A stretch of 30,409 nucleotides of DNA from an uncultured Eggerthellaceae bacterium (GCA_910588435.1 CAJUPL010000021.1:1-30409), one strand, 5' to 3'. Shown: positions 1-7,621, numbered from the stretch's first letter. Numbers and translations: made by a program. Notes: generated by a model not told the origin, from the sequence alone.

Positions 1-129
1 CGGGACCCCTAACGGGACCCCTCCGAAAACTCGGCGGCTCAAGGCTGAACCTGAAGACCGTCACCTGCCAAACTTGCCCCATCCTTCGGCCTCGCTCCGC
101 TCGGTCCGGTGTCGCGGGTGCAAGCACCC
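1..129. repeat. 129-bp terminal repeat, left copy
   Basis: This segment recurs at 30281-30409 in the same orientation with four mismatches (positions 11, 59, 74 and 80 of the unit). It begins with a tandem CGGGACCCCT / ACGGGACCCCT and contains CCGA-AAAC-TCGG and other GC-rich inverted arms. Its right end forms the left arm of the hairpin that opens repeat module D1. No convincing ORF is present. It is probably a variable header of the dispersed intergenic repeat family. Confidence 0.85.
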
Positions 130-190
130 GCTCTTTTTATTGCGGCCTTTAACTCATGATCATGCAAGCATGCTCATGAGTAGCGGCTTT
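114..190 (+). repeat. Repeat module D, copy 1 (two-hairpin element)
   Basis: A hairpin with arms GCGGGTGC and GCACCCGC (114-131) is followed by a T-run and the linker GCGGCCTTTAA. A second hairpin has outer arms ACTCATGA (152-159) and TCATGAGT (174-181), and ends in TAGCGGC. The linkers are shared with copies at 9738, 29633 and 29785, while the stem sequences differ between copies but stay complementary. The first hairpin plus T-run also looks like a rho-independent terminator for a gene left of the window. Confidence 0.75.
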
Positions 191-202
191 AAAAGATTCC
201 TG

Positions 203-440
203 TGGGCGCTTCCATTGGAAGCGCAGCATTGCGCCAGCAATGCGTAACGCAGGCGCTAGCCTGCGAACACCCGGAACAAAGCATCAGCTCAGGCCACCTA
301 GCCTGGCGCAGAACACCAATCCGGGTATTTCGGGTTATCACCCTCATTACGCTGTGCTATCGCACAGCTGCGCCCTGAGCCGTGCGAAAATCTCTTCGCA
401 CGGCGAAGAAGTGCCCTAGGGGTGCGTTCGCAATGCGAAC
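203..440 (+). repeat. Repeat module C, copy 1 (multi-hairpin element)
   Basis: Consecutive hairpins are visible: GCGCTTCC-ATT-GGAAGCGC (206-224), CATTGC-GCCA-GCAATG (227-242) and CGCAGGC-GCTA-GCCTGCG (248-265). A long-range stem CCCGGA (270-275) / TCCGGG (320-325) encloses CAGGC/GCCTG (290-305). Then come GGGT-TATC-ACCC (332-343), GCTGTGC-TATC-GCACAGC (351-368), CGTGCGAA/TTCGCACG, and a last hairpin GCGTTCGC-AAT-GCGAACGC. The same plan recurs at 9871, 15980, 23750 (minus) and 29936. No ORF here looks real. Confidence 0.8.
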
Positions 441-483
441 GCCCACTCTTGAGAGAAGCATCCACGGGGGAGGTAAGCCAAAT

Positions 484-557
484 TATGACCTCTAAGGTCA
501 ATGACATTAAGCACGGGGAATTGTCATTGACCTTCTGGGTCATATATAGGGTTGCAG
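484..557. repeat. Palindromic repeat A, copy 1
   Basis: Nested inverted arms are TATGACC (484-490) / GGTCATA (538-544) and GGTCAATGACA (496-506) / TGTCATTGACC (522-532), around a 15-nt loop. It is followed by TATATAGGGTTGCAG, a tail shared with the copies near 15751 and 20467. It lies 70-140 bp upstream of the lipoprotein gene. TTGACC and TATATA inside it resemble promoter boxes, but their spacing (10 nt) is too short for a standard sigma-A promoter. Confidence 0.8.
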
Positions 558-629
558 CAAGCAGGCAGGTGTATGCTATGGCTCGCAATGTTTGCATGCA
601 TATGCATGAGCCAGATGGAGGAGAAGAAG

Positions 630-1187
630 ATGAAGATGGCAAGGCCGTTGGCTGCGATCGGCGTGACAGCGATGATGGTGTTCACCCTTGGCGCATTCAC
701 CGGGTGCAACGCGAACGAGGCCAACGAAGAGGTGATCCGCACCTCTATCACCGAAGAGCTGGACCCGTACAAGAACCACGACTCAACTGTGGTCAACCAG
801 ATCAGGCAGCAGAACGCCGTGGCGCTGGCAACGGTTGGCCTTGACGGGCAGGAATACGCTGACGCCCTGCTTGACGGGTTCGACTACACCATCGAAGACG
901 TCACCGTCGACGGCAGCGACGCAACAGCCACCATCGTCATGACGCAGAAGGACCTGGACGAAGATCAGGTTGAGGCCATGATGGATGAGCTATCAGAGGA
1001 TCCGGAGTTCGCAGAGATGTCGCTTGATGAGCGCAAGGCGGCAGTGAGCGGCAAGATCATGGAGTACATCGCCAGCGTGCCGGCCGCCCCACAGGACCCG
1101 GTCACCCTTGAGTTCGTCCTGAACGGCAACCAGTGGGAGCCAACTGACACCACCACCATGAAGCTGCAGAACCTCTTCACGTTCTAA
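630..1187 (+). CDS. Putative lipoprotein, function unknown
   Basis: The product is 185 aa if translation starts at ATG 630, chosen because GGAGGAG lies 6 nt upstream and because this start leaves a clean signal peptide. That peptide has a short Lys-containing n-region, a hydrophobic stretch and a lipobox-like AFTGC, with Cys at about residue 26. This predicts export, lipidation and anchoring outside the membrane. The mature part is acidic, with beta-like (YTIEDVTVDG, TATIVMTQ) and helical (Asp/Glu-rich, residues ~120-155) segments. I do not recognise a named family; the fold is reminiscent of small DUF4878/DUF5105-type lipoproteins, which is only a guess. Longer starts from 552 would bury the signal peptide. 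A palindromic repeat A copy lies just upstream. Confidence 0.75.
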   Translation: MKMARPLAAIGVTAMMVFTLGAFTGCNANEANEEVIRTSITEELDPYKNHDSTVVNQIRQQNAVALATVGLDGQEYADALLDGFDYTIEDVTVDGSDATATIVMTQKDLDEDQVEAMMDELSEDPEFAEMSLDERKAAVSGKIMEYIASVPAAPQDPVTLEFVLNGNQWEPTDTTTMKLQNLFTF

Positions 1188-1219
1188 AGCCTGAGCTGGC
1201 GGGCCGAACATAATCCTGC

Positions 1220-1262
1220 ACAGGGGCGTAGCGCGATGGGCGTTGCGCCCCTGTTCTATAAT
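1220..1262 (+). promoter_or_regulatory. GC hairpin and TATAAT box before the BaiN-like gene
   Basis: AGGGGCG and CGCCCCT pair across 1224-1253 and may end the lipoprotein transcript, although no T-run follows. A perfect TATAAT lies at 1257-1262, six nt before ATG 1269. A transcript from this box would start at or next to the ATG, so the mRNA would be leaderless. No good -35 box is visible. Confidence 0.5.
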
Positions 1263-1268
1263 CAGCCC

Positions 1269-2513
1269 ATGTTCGACATGGTCATCATAGGCGCTGGCGC
1301 ATCCGGGCTTGCGTGCGCGGTCTGCGCACTCGAGGCCGCGAACGCGAATGCCACACAGGGCGAACGCGCCCTCAAGGTATGCATCCTGGAGGCCGCTGAC
1401 AAGATCGGCCGACCCATCCTCAGATCAGGCAACGGGCGGTGCAACTTCTCGAACGCGAACGTGACGCCTGAGGCCTATAACAACGGCCCCGCCGTGAGCG
1501 CAACCTTGCGCGCACTGGCAGACGCCGCACCCGCGCACGGCATCTCGCCAAGCACCCCGAATGTCGTCACTGGCTTCCTTCAGCGCCTCGGCCTCGTCTG
1601 GCGCCAGGAATCAGAAGGGCGCCTCTACCCGCTTACCAACAAAGCCAGCACCGTGCTTGACGTGCTGCGCTCCCCGCTGCTCCGTTTCGGCGCTGAGATC
1701 CGCACGGGTGCGGTGGTGGAGAAGGTTGTCCCGCCGAACGCCCCTGGCTCGCATTTCACCATCCACTTGCAGGGCGGTGAGCTGGTGCGCGCACGCAAAG
1801 CGGTCATCGCCTCAGGCGGCCGCGCAGGTGCGCTCGGGCTGGACGGCCTGATTCCGTACGCCGCCCCAACACCTGTGCTGGGCCCGCTGGCAACTGAAGG
1901 CAAGCAGACCAAACCACTAGACAACATCCGCGCGCGCTGCACGGTCTCGCTCCTGCGGGATGGCAGCCTCATCGCTCAAGAGCAGGGCGAGGTCATGTTC
2001 CGCAAATACGGCGTTTCCGGAATAGCCATCTTCAACCTCTCCCGCGCATCACGCGCGGGAGACATCCTCCAGATAGACTTCGCTCCCGGCATGTTCGCGA
2101 ACGGTGCCATGGAAGAGCGCCGCCAGACCCTAGCGGCCGTCCTTGCGAAAGCACCCTCGCACTACGAGCTCTTGCAGGGGATAGTGCTGCCGCTAGTTGC
2201 TGACCAGCTGCTGAAGAGCGCACGCCTGGAAGGCGCGCACGAGGCCACGGACGCATCCGCCAAGGCCATCCAAGAGCAGCTCCACTCATTCCAGCTCACG
2301 GTCAAGGGCATCGGAGACGCTGACCTTTGCCAAGTGATGCGCGGCGGGTTCGCGCCAGAAGCCGTTGACCCTGCGACCCTTGAAGCCAAGGAGGTGCCCG
2401 GCCTCTACATCCTAGGCGAGGCGCTTGACATCGACGGCGCGTGCGGCGGTTTCAACCTGCACTGGGCCTTCGCCTGCGGAATGCTGGCCGGCTGGCATAT
2501 GGGCGTGAGGTAG
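1269..2513 (+). CDS. BaiN-like / HI0933-family NAD(P)/FAD-dependent oxidoreductase
   Basis: This is a 414-aa flavoprotein of the HI0933/YhiN/BaiN family. The N-terminus has a Rossmann GAGASG FAD-binding motif at about residues 8-13, then the family motif SGNGRCNFSN. The C-terminal second FAD motif (PGLYILGEALDIDG...GGFN) is intact, so the enzyme looks complete. BaiN itself reduces bile-acid intermediates in gut clostridia, but most family members have no proven substrate. Start: an in-frame ATG at 1236 exists, but ATG 1269 begins directly before the Rossmann strand and sits six nt after a TATAAT box with no Shine-Dalgarno, which fits leaderless translation. The next flavoprotein gene starts six nt after the stop, so the two are likely cotranscribed. 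Confidence 0.85.
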   Translation: MFDMVIIGAGASGLACAVCALEAANANATQGERALKVCILEAADKIGRPILRSGNGRCNFSNANVTPEAYNNGPAVSATLRALADAAPAHGISPSTPNVVTGFLQRLGLVWRQESEGRLYPLTNKASTVLDVLRSPLLRFGAEIRTGAVVEKVVPPNAPGSHFTIHLQGGELVRARKAVIASGGRAGALGLDGLIPYAAPTPVLGPLATEGKQTKPLDNIRARCTVSLLRDGSLIAQEQGEVMFRKYGVSGIAIFNLSRASRAGDILQIDFAPGMFANGAMEERRQTLAAVLAKAPSHYELLQGIVLPLVADQLLKSARLEGAHEATDASAKAIQEQLHSFQLTVKGIGDADLCQVMRGGFAPEAVDPATLEAKEVPGLYILGEALDIDGACGGFNLHWAFACGMLAGWHMGVR

Positions 2514-2519
2514 GCACCC

Positions 2520-4742
2520 GTGCTGATCTCAGCAAGCAGCGTTCCCGTCACGCTAGATGCAATGCTTCCCGGCGCGGACGCGCGTCTTGAGAAGGAGATG
2601 GCGAAGGCGCTGCATGTGGCGCCCAAGCGCATCCTGAGCGTAGAGGTCACGCGCAGGAGCGTCGACGCACGAAAGAAGCAGAACGTGCACTTCGTGATCA
2701 GCGCGCACGTGGAAGTTGACAGCCTGAGCAGCGTAGGCGAGCTGCACCCCATTCGCGGCGTGCAAGTCAGCCTGCCCAAGGAGCCAAAGCCGCTTTCCAC
2801 CCCAGACCTCTCAAACCTTGCGAACGTGCCCGGCTCAACGCGGCCCGTGGTGGTCGGGGCCGGGCCTGCGGGCCTCTTCTGCGCCCTCAGGCTTGCGCGC
2901 GCAGGTCTTCGCCCCCTGCTGATAGAGCGCGGCAAGCCCGCTCATGAGCGCGCGCGGGACGTGGACGCGTTCGCGAACGGGGGCCCGCTCAACACCCAGT
3001 CCAACATACAGTTCGGCGAGGGCGGCGCTGGCACGTTCTCGGACGGCAAGCTGACCACGGGCACGAAGGGTGCGTACAACCGCGCCATCCTGGAGGAGTT
3101 CGTGGCATGCGGCGCGCCGGACGATATCCTGATAGACGCCAAGCCGCACATCGGGACTGACTACCTGCCCAGCGTGGTTGAGAACATCCGTCAGTGCATC
3201 ATCCAAGCTGGCGGCGAGGTCCGCTTCTCCACCCAGCTGATCGGCATCTCGCGCAAAGAACCCAATGAACCCAATGGGGACGGGGCTATCGGGCTCACCA
3301 TTCGCAACTTGCTGACCGGTCAAGAGGAGCAGCTGACAACGGACGCGCTGGTGCTTGCGCTGGGGCATTCCGCGCGCGACACATTCCAGATGCTGGAGGA
3401 CGCGGGCGTTGCCATGGAGCGTAAGCCGTTCGCCATGGGCGTGCGCATCGAGCATCTGCAAGAGGACGTTGACCGCGCGCAGTACGGCCAGGCGGCGGGC
3501 CACCCCGCGCTGCCGCCCGCAGAGTACAAGCTGTCCGCGAAGACGCGCCACGGCCGCGGGGTGTACACGTTCTGCATGTGCCCCGGCGGGGAAGTGGTGG
3601 CGGCGGCCAGCGAGGAGGGCGCGGTCTGCGTGAACGGCATGAGCACGCACGCGCGCAACGGACGCAACGCGAACTCGGCGCTCTTGGTGGAGGTCCACCC
3701 AGATGACCTTCCTGGCAAGGACGTCTTGGAGGGCATGCGCCTGCAGCGTGAGCTTGAGCAGGCGGCATTCCGCGCGGGCGGCGGGGACTACAAAGCCCCC
3801 GCGCAGACCGTCGGCAGCTTCCTGGGCGGCGAAGGCGACAAAGCGGCAGGCTCGGTGTCACCCGCACCCACGTACCCGCGCGGCACGCAGCAGGCAGACC
3901 TGCATGAGGTCTTGCCGCCGTTCATGACGGACGCCATGCACGAGGCGCTCCCCGCACTCGGCCGCAAGCTGGCCGGGTTCGACAGCTCGGATGCCGTGAT
4001 GACGGCCGTTGAGGCCAGAAGCTCAAGCCCCGTTCGCATCATCCGCGATCCGCAGACCCTTGAGTCCGCGAACGTGCCCGGCTTGTATCCGGCGGGGGAG
4101 GGCGCGGGGTACGCGGGCGGCATCATGAGCGCGGCCAATGACGGCATGCGCGTGGCCGACGCCGTGGTGGAATCAGCGCAGGTCAAGGCCGCGGCGCGCG
4201 TTCTTCGCGAGGGGTGCCCCGTTGCATTCCCAACGGATACCGTCTTCGGCGTGGGTGTCTCAACAAAGGCGCAACCTGACGCAACGGCCCTGGCTCACAT
4301 CAAGGGCAGGGACGAGGGCAAACCCGTGGCGTGGCTGGTGGCCAGCCCAGATGCGCTGGACGTCTACGGCAAGGACGTCCCGGAATACGCGCGCAAGCTG
4401 GCAGAAGATCGCTGGCCTGGCGCGCTCACGCTTGTGGTGCGCGCCTCTGATGCGGTACCGGAGGGCTTTCAGAGCAGCGCCGGGACCATCGGGCTTCGCA
4501 TGCCCGCTTCCGCTTTCGCACGCAGGCTGATCTGTGAGGTGGGCGCTCCTTTGGCCGTGACCTCTGCGAACATGGCAGGAGATGCTGCGCCTTCATCAGC
4601 AGAGGAGCTCTCACCCGCCTTTCGCGAACGCGCAGCAGAGGCCGGCGCGCTCATCGTGCAGTCAGCGCAGAGAGGCTTTGGCACCGCATCTGAGGTGATC
4701 GATTGCACGGGCGCCACGCCAAAGGTCTTGCGGCCTGTATAA
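2520..4742 (+). CDS. Fusion: COG2509-type FAD-dependent dehydrogenase + TsaC/Sua5/YrdC domain
   Basis: One uninterrupted 740-aa reading frame encodes two proteins that are normally separate. Residues ~1-550 are a COG2509-type FAD-dependent dehydrogenase: a basic N-terminal domain, a GAGPAG dinucleotide motif near residue 112, QFGEGGAGTFSDGKL, and a C-terminal GLYPAGEGAGYAGGI flavin motif. Residues ~555-740 are a TsaC/Sua5/YrdC domain: PTDTVFGVG, the basic KGRDEGKP segment near 596, and the SAN motif at 682-684. TsaC makes threonylcarbamoyl-adenylate from threonine, bicarbonate and ATP for t6A at tRNA position 37. Both halves keep their hallmark motifs, and the TsaC half lacks only a few leading residues. 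The start is GTG 2520, six nt after the upstream stop, with a weak GAGG-type ribosome site. The flavoprotein's substrate is unknown. Confidence 0.88.
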   Translation: MLISASSVPVTLDAMLPGADARLEKEMAKALHVAPKRILSVEVTRRSVDARKKQNVHFVISAHVEVDSLSSVGELHPIRGVQVSLPKEPKPLSTPDLSNLANVPGSTRPVVVGAGPAGLFCALRLARAGLRPLLIERGKPAHERARDVDAFANGGPLNTQSNIQFGEGGAGTFSDGKLTTGTKGAYNRAILEEFVACGAPDDILIDAKPHIGTDYLPSVVENIRQCIIQAGGEVRFSTQLIGISRKEPNEPNGDGAIGLTIRNLLTGQEEQLTTDALVLALGHSARDTFQMLEDAGVAMERKPFAMGVRIEHLQEDVDRAQYGQAAGHPALPPAEYKLSAKTRHGRGVYTFCMCPGGEVVAAASEEGAVCVNGMSTHARNGRNANSALLVEVHPDDLPGKDVLEGMRLQRELEQAAFRAGGGDYKAPAQTVGSFLGGEGDKAAGSVSPAPTYPRGTQQADLHEVLPPFMTDAMHEALPALGRKLAGFDSSDAVMTAVEARSSSPVRIIRDPQTLESANVPGLYPAGEGAGYAGGIMSAANDGMRVADAVVESAQVKAAARVLREGCPVAFPTDTVFGVGVSTKAQPDATALAHIKGRDEGKPVAWLVASPDALDVYGKDVPEYARKLAEDRWPGALTLVVRASDAVPEGFQSSAGTIGLRMPASAFARRLICEVGAPLAVTSANMAGDAAPSSAEELSPAFRERAAEAGALIVQSAQRGFGTASEVIDCTGATPKVLRPV

Positions 4743-4770
4743 TCCACGCAGGCGAAAGCAAGGAGGAGCC

Positions 4771-5208
4771 ATGCGCATCAGCATCGCATCAGACCATGCG
4801 GGTTTCGAGCAGAAGCAGCAGCTAGCGGAATACCTTGAGAGCAAGGGGTGCGGGGTGCTGGATCGTGGTCCGGACTCAGACGCGCGCGTTGACTACCCGG
4901 ATTTCGCGGCGCTGGTGGCCAACGACGTGGCTGACGGTAGCGCGGATCTCGGCGTGCTGGTCTGCGGGACCGGCATCGGGATGGCCATCGCTGCGAACAA
5001 GGTGCACGGCATCCGCGCGGCGAACATCGTGCGGGAGGACTTCGCGGCCCTCGCGCGTGAGCACAACGACGCGAATGTCATCACGCTGTCCGGACGCTTC
5101 GTGACCTTCGAAGAGAACTGCAAGATATTAGACGCGTTCCTGTCAACGCCGTTCGGTGATGGGCGCCACGCTGACCGCGTTGACAAGATCATGGCGCTGG
5201 AGGCTTGA
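4771..5208 (+). CDS. rpiB: Ribose-5-phosphate isomerase B
   Basis: A 145-aa RpiB/LacAB-family protein interconverts ribose 5-phosphate and ribulose 5-phosphate in the non-oxidative pentose phosphate pathway. The N-terminal SDHAG motif and the catalytic Cys65 in VLVCGTGIG are present, at the position expected from E. coli RpiB (Cys66). Length is typical. ATG 4771 has a strong AAGGAGGAG site just upstream. A TATAAT at 4738-4743 overlaps the stop codon of the fusion gene, so rpiB may have its own promoter as well as readthrough. Allose-6-phosphate activity, known for some relatives, cannot be excluded. Confidence 0.93.
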   Translation: MRISIASDHAGFEQKQQLAEYLESKGCGVLDRGPDSDARVDYPDFAALVANDVADGSADLGVLVCGTGIGMAIAANKVHGIRAANIVREDFAALAREHNDANVITLSGRFVTFEENCKILDAFLSTPFGDGRHADRVDKIMALEA

Positions 5209-5224
5209 GCCCCCGTCCGCTTTC

Positions 5225-5310
5225 CGTCAGTGCGCATCCGACCTTGATGCGCACTGACGCTTCGCGACCATCTTCCGTAGGCGGCGCATCCGCCCTTGAT
5301 GCGCGCTCGT
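5225..5310. repeat. Tandem GATGCGC hairpins between rpiB and glyA
   Basis: A perfect 14-bp stem, CGTCAGTGCGCATC (5225-5238) / GATGCGCACTGACG (5246-5259), encloses the loop CGACCTT. A second hairpin about 50 nt on has arms GCGCATC/GATGCGC around the near-identical loop CGCCCTT. Neither is followed by a convincing T-run. They may act as a terminator or mRNA-stabilising structure for rpiB. Confidence 0.6.
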
Positions 5311-5413
5311 TACGCTCTTGATGCATGCAGCCTTGCCAGCGCCCTTTGCGCGTCCGATTGCTGTACCATGTCAGGATTCATTCGCAAGGCTCACATATAT
5401 ATGAAGGGGCGCC

Positions 5414-6670
5414 ATGGCTGACAGAATCCTCAAAGAGACTGACCCGCAGATCGCAAACGTCCTGGCAGAGGAGCTGGCGCGCGAGCGCGGCACCATTGAG
5501 CTGATCGCCTCTGAGAACTTCACCTCGCGCGCGGTCATGGAGGCCGTGGGCAGCTGCCTCACCAACAAATACGCGGAGGGCTACCCCGGCAAGCGCTACT
5601 ACGGCGGGTGTGAGAAGGTGGACAAGGCGGAGGACCTGGCGCGTGAGCGTGCCTGCAAGCTCTTCGGCAGCCAGTTCGCGAACGTGCAACCCCACTCGGG
5701 CGCGCAGGCGAACTTCGCAGCCTACATGGCGTTGATAGAGCCGGGTGACACCGTCTTGGGCATGAGCCTGGACAATGGCGGCCACCTCACGCACGGAAGC
5801 CCCGTGAACTTCTCCGGCAAGCTGTACGATTTCGTTGCGTACGGCGTTGACCCTGAGACTGAGACCATTGACTATGACGCGCTGGAGGAGCAGGCCAACA
5901 AGGTGCGCCCGAAGCTCATCGTGGGCGGCGCCAGCGCTTACCCGCGCCTGATAGATTTCGAGCGCATGGCTGACATCGCGCACTCAGTGGGCGCCAAGCT
6001 CATGATAGACATGGCGCACATCGCAGGCCTCGTGGCCGGCGGCGTGCATCCGTCCCCAGTCCCCTTCGCGGACATAGTCACCTCTACAAGCCACAAGACG
6101 CTCCGCGGCCCGCGCGGCGGCTTCATCCTCACCAACTCTGAGGAGATCGCGAAGGCGGTGGACAAGGCGCTCTTCCCTGGCAGCCAAGGCGGCCCGCTCA
6201 TGCACGTGATAGCGGGCAAGGCTGTGGCGTTCGGCGAGGCCTTGAAGCCGGAGTTCGCGGAGTACGCGCGCAACGTGGTGGAGAACGCGGCGCGTTTGGG
6301 CCAAGGCATCGCAGACGGCGGCCTTCGCCTGGTCTCTGGCGGCACTGACAACCACCTTTGCCTGGTGGACCTCTGCCCGGCAGACGTCACGGGCAAGGAT
6401 GCGGAGAACCTGCTTGAGAGCGTTGGGCTCACCGTGAACAAGAACACCATCCCGAACGAGCAGCGCTCACCCTTCGTCACCAGCGGCATCCGCGTGGGCT
6501 CTGCTGCAGGCACCACGCGCGGCTTTGATGCGGATGACTTCTACCAGATAGGGCAGCTGATATCCAAAGCGGTCTTCGGCCACGATGACGCTTCTGTTGT
6601 GGACAGCGTTCGCCAAGATGTGGACGCGCTGCTTGCCGCCCATGAGCTCTATCCAGGATTGGAGTACTAG
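5414..6670 (+). CDS. glyA: Serine hydroxymethyltransferase
   Basis: A 418-aa PLP enzyme that converts serine and tetrahydrofolate to glycine and 5,10-methylene-THF, the main source of one-carbon units. The PLP-binding lysine is Lys228 in STSHKTLRGPRGG. Other family hallmarks include ELIASENF near the N-terminus, the NKYAEGYPGKRYYGG substrate loop and PHSGAQAN. Full length for the bacterial family. ATG 5414 follows an AAGGGG site. The dCMP deaminase gene starts one nt after the stop, so the two are an operon. Methylene-THF from GlyA is also the cofactor for dUMP methylation, which gives the pair a metabolic link. Confidence 0.96.
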   Translation: MADRILKETDPQIANVLAEELARERGTIELIASENFTSRAVMEAVGSCLTNKYAEGYPGKRYYGGCEKVDKAEDLARERACKLFGSQFANVQPHSGAQANFAAYMALIEPGDTVLGMSLDNGGHLTHGSPVNFSGKLYDFVAYGVDPETETIDYDALEEQANKVRPKLIVGGASAYPRLIDFERMADIAHSVGAKLMIDMAHIAGLVAGGVHPSPVPFADIVTSTSHKTLRGPRGGFILTNSEEIAKAVDKALFPGSQGGPLMHVIAGKAVAFGEALKPEFAEYARNVVENAARLGQGIADGGLRLVSGGTDNHLCLVDLCPADVTGKDAENLLESVGLTVNKNTIPNEQRSPFVTSGIRVGSAAGTTRGFDADDFYQIGQLISKAVFGHDDASVVDSVRQDVDALLAAHELYPGLEY

Positions 6671-6671
6671 C

Positions 6672-7154
6672 ATGGCTGAAGTTGAGCGCGCGGAGCTGAT
6701 GATGGACGATCGCCCCAGCTGGGACGAGTACTTCATGAAGCTTGCGAACGAGGTTGCCACGCGCACCACGTGCCTCAGGCGCGCGGTGGGCGCGGTGATC
6801 GTGAAGGACAACCGCATCCTGTCAACAGGGTATAACGGCACGCCGTCCGGCCTTCGCCATTGCAGGGAGACTGGGTGCCTAAGGCAGGAGCTGGGGATCC
6901 CGTCCGGGCAGCGCTCTGAGATCTGCCGCGGGCTGCACGCAGAGCAGAACGCCATCATCCAGGCTGCGAAGTACGGCCCGGTGATAGACGGTGCGAAGAT
7001 CTACGTGAACACACAGCCGTGCATCACCTGTGCGAAGATGATCATCAACGCCGGGATCACTGAGATCATCTATCAGAATCCCTATCCTGATGAGCTCTCC
7101 CAGCAGATGCTCGCGGAATCCGGGATCTTGGTTCGCGAGTACATCCCGCAGTAG
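6672..7154 (+). CDS. dCMP/CMP deaminase family protein (ComEB-like)
   Basis: A 160-aa zinc-dependent deoxycytidylate deaminase-like protein, expected to convert dCMP to dUMP for thymidylate synthesis. The zinc and catalytic motif HAEQNA and the second zinc motif PCITC are present, as are the AVGAVIVKDNRILSTGYNG core and the insert with extra Cys/His (RHC, GC, EIC) typical of dCMP deaminases. The start ATG 6672 lies one nt after the glyA stop, with GGAG upstream inside glyA. An in-frame extension to 6585 would overlap glyA and adds no conserved sequence. Late-competence ComEB proteins belong to the same family. Confidence 0.9.
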   Translation: MAEVERAELMMDDRPSWDEYFMKLANEVATRTTCLRRAVGAVIVKDNRILSTGYNGTPSGLRHCRETGCLRQELGIPSGQRSEICRGLHAEQNAIIQAAKYGPVIDGAKIYVNTQPCITCAKMIINAGITEIIYQNPYPDELSQQMLAESGILVREYIPQ

Positions 7155-7219
7155 GAGATGTTCGCCAGTTGTCATTTCGGCAACGGCTTTCTCGGTTTTG
7201 CGTGAATGCGAGGATCCTC

Positions 7220-7354
7220 CCCATGTTGCTGCCTCGTTTTAGCGTATAGTTATCAACGCTCCGAACATGGGGCACTCCTAAGATACGCAGATGATATCTC
7301 GGGGGTTGGTTTCAAGGCTCGAACGGTTCGGGCCGCAAGGAAAGAGGATTTAGC
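7220..7354 (+). promoter_or_regulatory. Leader region of the cold-shock gene
   Basis: Arms CCCCATGTT and AACATGGGG (about 7219-7274) pair across a segment containing the smaller repeat AGCGT/ACGCT and a TATAGT box. The roughly 90-nt stretch after it may be a long 5' UTR, as is common for cspA-type genes. AGAGGA serves as ribosome site before ATG 7355. No protein is encoded here. Confidence 0.4.
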
Positions 7355-7558
7355 ATGGCAGAAGGAACTGTTAAGTGGTTCAACCCGGAGAAGGGCTACG
7401 GATTCATCTCTCAGCCCGATGGCGAGGATCTGTTCGTCCATTATTCGGAGATCCAGATGGATGGCTTCAAGACGCTTGATGAGGGCGCAGCCGTCACTTT
7501 CGATGTGACCACCGGACAGAATGGCAAGCTTCAGGCTAGCAACGTGACCAAGCTGTAG
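7355..7558 (+). CDS. Cold-shock protein, CspA family
   Basis: A 67-aa single cold-shock domain that binds single-stranded RNA and DNA and melts mRNA secondary structure. RNP1 (KGYGFI) and RNP2 (LFVHYS) are intact and the length is standard. The start ATG 7355 follows AAAGAGGATTTAGC. It stands alone with its own leader and a strong terminator, so it is probably monocistronic. Whether it responds to cold or is constitutive cannot be told from sequence. Confidence 0.95.
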   Translation: MAEGTVKWFNPEKGYGFISQPDGEDLFVHYSEIQMDGFKTLDEGAAVTFDVTTGQNGKLQASNVTKL

Positions 7559-7580
7559 TCACAACAACAGATCGAACATC

Positions 7581-7615
7581 AAAAGGCTCCTGCATCTGCA
7601 GGAGCCTTTTTCTTT
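7581..7615 (+). terminator. Rho-independent terminator after the cold-shock gene
   Basis: A 14-bp stem (AAAAGGCTCCTGCA / TGCAGGAGCCTTTT) with a two-nt loop runs straight into TTTTTCTTT. It starts 22 bp after the csp stop. Confidence 0.95.
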
Positions 7616-7621
7616 GCCCCA

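Noticed and set aside
150..190. Flanking GCGGCC repeats of module D as a target-site duplication
   Set aside because: The same repeats occur at every copy while the enclosed hairpin varies, the reverse of what insertion duplications show.
203..557. CRISPR array or integron attC sites in the repeat clusters
   Set aside because: There are no regularly spaced short direct repeats with unique spacers, no cas or integrase gene, and the copies are far apart and multi-hairpin.
484..557. Palindrome A as a standard sigma-A promoter of the lipoprotein gene
   Set aside because: TTGACC and TATATA are about 10 nt apart instead of 16-18, and the same sequence occurs where no gene follows in that orientation.
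422..844. Open frames through the 300-850 repeat and lipoprotein region
   Set aside because: They cross hairpin repeats or run out of frame with the lipoprotein gene, and have no ribosome site or recognisable protein features.
2835..3698. Long minus-strand open frames opposite the flavoprotein fusion and other genes
   Set aside because: GC-rich coding DNA gives long antisense frames; these are rich in Arg/Ala/His without motifs and lie fully inside recognised genes.
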